Under the pieces are notes generated by a model. The model ran no database searches, had not been told where the DNA came from, and saw only the letters and a program-made list of their open reading frames with translations. From positions 248,001 to 312,000 of the forward strand of contig NZ_LIQI01000027.1 in assembly GCF_001418105.1 (NCBI RefSeq): a stretch of DNA of 64,000 nt. Reading direction: 5' to 3'. Shown here piece after piece: positions 60,583 to 64,000 of the stretch. Source of the DNA: Lacinutrix himadriensis (GTDB taxonomy: Bacteria; Bacteroidota; Bacteroidia; Flavobacteriales; Flavobacteriaceae). Position 1 is the first letter of the stretch. Every line of letters starts with the position of its first letter. Made by a program: the position numbers and the translations under genes.

Positions 60583-61782
60583 ATGAAAACTAAAAAGAAA
60601 ATCATCATAACAAGCGCGATAATAGTACTATTGGCAGTCATAGGCTATAGTTTTATAAAAGGCGACGATGCTATAATAGTAGAAGCAAAAACCATAGTAG
60701 CTAAAAAAGCAGACGTCACTACCATGGTGACAGCAACCGGAACTATGGAACCTATTACCCAAGTAGAAGTAGGGACGCAAGTTTCTGGTGTGGTAGAGAA
60801 AATATATGTGGACTACAATAGCGTAGTTACCGAAGGCCAGCTGATTGCCGAATTGGATAAAACCAATCTAAACGCAGCCAAAACACAAGCGCAAGCAGTG
60901 TATGATAATGCGGTTAGTCAAAGAAATTATACCAAAACGATTTACGACCGACAAAAAACATTGTTCGATAATCAAGTGATTAGTAAATCTGATTTTGATG
61001 ATGCAGCATTCAACTACGAAACTGCAAAAGGAACGGTAACGCAGCGTTATTCCGATTTACAACAAGCCAGAACTAATTTAGGTTATGCCAATATTTATTC
61101 GCCAATTGATGGTGTGGTATTGTCTAGAGCGATTGACGAAGGACAAACGGTAGCCGCAAGTTTAAGCACACCAACGCTATTTACTATTGCACAAGATTTA
61201 AAAGAAATGCAAGTAGAAGCAGATGTAGATGAAGCAGATATAGGACTAGTAAAAGATGGACAACGTGTAGAATTTACGGTCGATGCCTATATAGGTGAAA
61301 CATTTAATGGTGTAGTTACACAAGTTCGTTTAGACCCAACAGTAACCTCAAATGTAGTGACTTACACAGTGGTTATTAAAGCAGAAAATGAAGACTTAAA
61401 ACTAAAACCAGGATTAACAGCAACCATTTCTATTTATACTTTAGAATTGAATGATGTGTTAACTGCGGAAGCGAAAGCCATCAATTTTAAACCGGAAAGA
61501 GAAACCTTAGCAACCTATAATACACAACATCAATTATCTGAAAATAATAGCGAAATATCTCGCGAAGGAACTACACTTTGGGTACTAGGAACTAACGGAG
61601 CAATTACTCCTAAAGTAGTAAAACTAGGAGCAAGTGATGGTGTCAATGTACAAGTATTAAGTGGTGTTAGCCAAGGCGAAAAACTAGTCTATAGTTTAAA
61701 AGGAGTTGCAAAATCGGAAGTGAGTACTGATGCGAAAAGTGAAAGTCCGTTTATGCCACAACGTCCAGGAGGAAAAAAATAA
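60583..61782 (+). CDS. Periplasmic adaptor (MacA/HlyD type)
   Basis: A 399-residue membrane-fusion protein. It has an N-terminal anchor ('KKKIIITSAIIVLLAVIGYS'), a lipoyl-like half motif 'VSGVVEKIYVDYNSVV', a helical hairpin, the second lipoyl half 'IYSPIDGVVLSRAIDEGQTV' and beta-barrel and membrane-proximal parts. This is the MacA pattern, linking the MacB transporter to TolC. Gene gap to TolC is 11 bases. Confidence 0.9.
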   Translation: MKTKKKIIITSAIIVLLAVIGYSFIKGDDAIIVEAKTIVAKKADVTTMVTATGTMEPITQVEVGTQVSGVVEKIYVDYNSVVTEGQLIAELDKTNLNAAKTQAQAVYDNAVSQRNYTKTIYDRQKTLFDNQVISKSDFDDAAFNYETAKGTVTQRYSDLQQARTNLGYANIYSPIDGVVLSRAIDEGQTVAASLSTPTLFTIAQDLKEMQVEADVDEADIGLVKDGQRVEFTVDAYIGETFNGVVTQVRLDPTVTSNVVTYTVVIKAENEDLKLKPGLTATISIYTLELNDVLTAEAKAINFKPERETLATYNTQHQLSENNSEISREGTTLWVLGTNGAITPKVVKLGASDGVNVQVLSGVSQGEKLVYSLKGVAKSEVSTDAKSESPFMPQRPGGKK

Positions 61783-61790
61783 CAATAGCT

Positions 61791-62558
61791 ATGACTAAAG
61801 AAATAATTAAAATAGAAGATTTAAAACGAGAGTTTACCATGGGAACCGAAACGGTTCATGCGCTAAGAGGTATTTCGTTTGATATTAAAGAAGGAGAATT
61901 TGTGACTATTATGGGATCTAGTGGTTCTGGAAAAAGTACGATGTTAAATATTTTAGGATGTTTAGATCAGCCAACATCGGGAATTTATGAAATTGATGGT
62001 GTATCTGTAAAAGACTTATCTCGAAATGAATTAGCAACCATTAGAAACGAGAAGATTGGTTTTATTTTTCAATCGTATAATTTATTAGCAAGAACATCGG
62101 CTATTGAAAATGTGGAATTACCATTGTTATATAATAGCAAGGTTTCTTCCGAAGAACGCAGAAAACGTGCTATTGAAGCTTTAGAAAAAGTAGGACTTGG
62201 GGATCGTTTACATCATACACCATCGCAACTTTCGGGAGGGCAACAACAACGTGTGGCTATTGCTAGATCACTAGTGAATAATCCGGTGATGATATTAGCA
62301 GATGAAGCCACAGGAAACCTGGATACACGAACGTCCTATGAGATTATGTCCTTGTTTCAAGAATTGAACAAACAAGGTATTACCATCACATTTGTTACGC
62401 ATGAGCCAGATATAGCAACCTTTAGCAGTAGAACCATTGTATTGAAAGATGGTAATATTATGCAAGATTATAAAAATGATAATATACAATCTGCTGCAAA
62501 CGAATTAGCCAATTACCTAAACAAGACGATTAATTATGAGACTATTAAATGTATTTAA
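61791..62558 (+). CDS. ABC transporter ATP-binding protein (MacB ATPase half)
   Basis: A 255-residue ATPase of the LolD/MacB type with Walker A 'GSSGSGKST', signature '[15 protein letters not shown]', Walker B '[12 protein letters not shown]' and the H-loop 'TFVTHEPD'. In E. coli MacB this domain is fused to the permease; here it is a separate gene that overlaps the permease start by 23 bases. Confidence 0.92.
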   Translation: MTKEIIKIEDLKREFTMGTETVHALRGISFDIKEGEFVTIMGSSGSGKSTMLNILGCLDQPTSGIYEIDGVSVKDLSRNELATIRNEKIGFIFQSYNLLARTSAIENVELPLLYNSKVSSEERRKRAIEALEKVGLGDRLHHTPSQLSGGQQQRVAIARSLVNNPVMILADEATGNLDTRTSYEIMSLFQELNKQGITITFVTHEPDIATFSSRTIVLKDGNIMQDYKNDNIQSAANELANYLNKTINYETIKCI

Positions 62559-63756
62559 AATCGCAACAAAAGCCATCGTTCTTAATAAAACAAGAACCTT
62601 GCTAACGATGCTTGGAATTATTATAGGTGTAGCTTCTGTAATCGCTATGTTAGCCATTGGAGAAGGATCTAAGGAAAGTATTCGTACTTCCATTTCTGCA
62701 ATGGGTTCTAATATGATAACTATAAAAGCGGGAGCTGATACTAGAGGTGGTGTAAGACAAGAAGCAAGTGTTATGGAATCGCTTACTTTAAGTGATTATG
62801 AAGCGATTAAAGCACAATCGACTTTAATAAGTTATAGTTCTCCAGTGGTAGAAGGTAGAGGTCAGGTTATAAATGGATCTAATAACTGGCCATCATCCAT
62901 TTATGGTGTTAATCCAGAATATTTAAACATTAAAGTCGTCGGTTTACAGAGCGGAAGCATGTTTACAGATGCAGAAGTTCAAACCGCTTCAAAAGTCGCT
63001 GTAATAGGTCAGACTGTTGTGGATAATGTGTTTCCTGACGGACAAGAACCTGTGGGGCAAATGATTCGTTTTAATAATATTCCGTTTAAAGTGATTGGTG
63101 TTTTAGAGGAAAAAGGAGAGAACACCTTTGGTCAAGATCAGGATGATGTGGTTATTGCGCCTTACACAACCGTACAAAAACGTATTTTGGCTATTGATCA
63201 TTTAAATCAGATAATGGCTTCTGCAATTAGTGAGGAAGAAGCGCCTAATGCAGTTATAGAAGTCTCTAAAATTTTACGTGAACAACACAAATTAACCGAT
63301 AGTGATACCGACGATTTTACGGTACGTTCTATGGAAGAATTAATTTCAACTTTTAGTTCTACTAGCGAAATGCTAACGATACTATTGGTTGCAGTAGCAA
63401 GTATTTCCTTATTAATTGGTGGAATTGGGATTATGAATATCATGTATGTTTCTGTAAAAGAGCGTACTAAAGAGATTGGTTTACGTATGGCTGTAGGTGC
63501 TAAGGGTGCAGATATATTGATGCAATTTCTTATTGAAGCTATTTTAATTAGTATTACAGGTGGTGTGTTAGGTGTATTATTAGGGCTTGGATCCACCGTA
63601 TTCATAGAAAAATTCTTAAATTGGCCTACTAGCGTGGCTTTATATTCTATTGTGATTTCATTTGCCGTTTGTGCGGTAACAGGTATCTTTTTCGGATGGT
63701 ATCCAGCTAGAAAAGCATCGGCTTTAGATCCCATAACCGCTTTGCGTTATGAGTAA
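62536..63756 (+). CDS. ABC transporter permease (MacB membrane half)
   Basis: A 406-residue FtsX/MacB-type permease with one N-terminal membrane segment ('LLTMLGIIIGVASVIAMLAIG'), a large periplasmic MacB_PCD domain with 'GVNPEYLNI...VVGLQSG', and three C-terminal segments. It ends 'FFGWYPARKASALDPITALRYE', as in MacB. It drives the adaptor and TolC for efflux of macrolide-like compounds, peptides or other substrates; the physiological substrate is unknown. Confidence 0.92.
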   Translation: MRLLNVFKIATKAIVLNKTRTLLTMLGIIIGVASVIAMLAIGEGSKESIRTSISAMGSNMITIKAGADTRGGVRQEASVMESLTLSDYEAIKAQSTLISYSSPVVEGRGQVINGSNNWPSSIYGVNPEYLNIKVVGLQSGSMFTDAEVQTASKVAVIGQTVVDNVFPDGQEPVGQMIRFNNIPFKVIGVLEEKGENTFGQDQDDVVIAPYTTVQKRILAIDHLNQIMASAISEEEAPNAVIEVSKILREQHKLTDSDTDDFTVRSMEELISTFSSTSEMLTILLVAVASISLLIGGIGIMNIMYVSVKERTKEIGLRMAVGAKGADILMQFLIEAILISITGGVLGVLLGLGSTVFIEKFLNWPTSVALYSIVISFAVCAVTGIFFGWYPARKASALDPITALRYE

Positions 63757-63794
63757 AGACTCGTGATTCTAACTAATTAATAAAACGGATAAAC

Positions 63795-64000
63795 ATGAAA
63801 AACTTCAAGCATTTAAAACCCATTTTACTTTTAACATCCATAGTTCTATTTATGTCCTGTAAATCCGATAAAAATAACGAGGCATTAAGTGCGATAAAAG
63901 TGGTTTCCGTAAATCCAGATTATTTTATCGCAGATAATATTATTGGTGAAATTACACAGGAAACAGTAACGTTAGACGGTACACCAACCTTGTGTTATGT
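63795..64000 (+). CDS. Lipoprotein, N-terminal part (cut by window edge)
   Basis: The first 68 codons of a gene cut by the window end. It has a lipoprotein signal ('KNFKHLKPILLLTSIVLFMSC') with lipid-accepting Cys22, followed by 'KSDKNNEALSAIKVVSVNPDYF'. It starts 39 bases after the MacB permease stop and may be the fifth gene of the efflux operon. No family can be named from this part. Confidence 0.7.
   Translation, partial: MKNFKHLKPILLLTSIVLFMSCKSDKNNEALSAIKVVSVNPDYFIADNIIGEITQETVTLDGTPTLCY

Noticed and set aside
1-64000. CRISPR arrays, tRNA or rRNA genes, intact transposases
   Set aside because: No regularly spaced repeats, cloverleaf-like GTTCGA blocks with anticodon arms, rRNA segments or transposase motifs were seen on either strand.

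Overview
The window looks like chromosome of a marine member of the Flavobacteriaceae (Bacteroidota). The DNA is AT-rich, genes seldom have strong Shine-Dalgarno sites, and many promoters carry the Bacteroidota -7 element TAnnTTTG (usually TATCTTTG). The gene families are also typical: AraR/NrtR-like Nudix regulators, OM beta-barrel proteins, CRTAC1/FG-GAP lipoproteins and short Crp/Fnr proteins. The genus cannot be fixed from the sequence. I found no rRNA, tRNA, CRISPR array or intact insertion sequence.

Layout. 1-2.3 kb: end of an ergothioneine operon (egtB partial, egtD, racemase-like gene). 2.4-7.6 kb: housekeeping genes (QOR2-like reductase, zinc-ribbon protein, TetR regulator, Mpo1-like protein, two DEAD-box helicases). 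7.6-15.6 kb: a polyol (probably mannitol-type) locus with a divergent Nudix-type regulator, an OM barrel, a ribose-type ABC importer, a mannitol-dehydrogenase-family enzyme and a PfkB sugar kinase. 15.7-20.6 kb: a six-gene minus-strand operon headed by a TetR repressor and encoding nitroreductase, enone/quinone reductase, YqhD-like aldehyde reductase and DJ-1/Hsp31-like lipoprotein; it reads as an electrophile/aldehyde detoxification unit. 21-25.6 kb: membrane protein, patatin, EamA transporter, alcohol dehydrogenase. 25.7-27.9 kb: two nearly identical cold-shock genes flank an unusual zinc-ribbon SDR protein. 28-36.6 kb: isomerase, redoxins, two ThiE-like proteins, luciferase-like oxidoreductase, ribosome hibernation factor, Crp/Fnr, pirin.

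37.8-42.2 kb is a defence region. It holds a Gabija system (GajA OLD-family ATPase/TOPRIM nuclease plus GajB UvrD-like helicase), with gajA split by an apparent frameshift. Beside it is an orphan Pycsar-effector-like membrane gene lying between two 173-bp direct repeats; one repeat is the 3' end of the neighbouring OM-protein gene and the other is a truncated copy that touches the gajB stop codon. This looks like an integration or recombination scar. 42.2-46.1 kb: OM protein, CPA1 antiporter, K+ channel, HtrA-like protease.

46.2-52.7 kb is a minus-strand redox cluster: Rieske-TPP enzyme fusion, YHS protein, DUF2721 membrane protein, glutaredoxin-glutaredoxin-thioredoxin reductase fusion, an unknown protein, and a Rieske-FMN glutamate-synthase-like fusion now split by a single-base frameshift. 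This is the best candidate for an undescribed system. 52.8-59 kb continues on the same strand with a giant OM protein (degenerate phosphoesterase, kinase-like middle, Omp85-like barrel), a cysteine-motif membrane protein, a CRTAC1-family protein and a membrane protein. 59.2-64 kb: a TolC-MacA-MacB(split) efflux operon and the start of a lipoprotein gene cut by the window edge.
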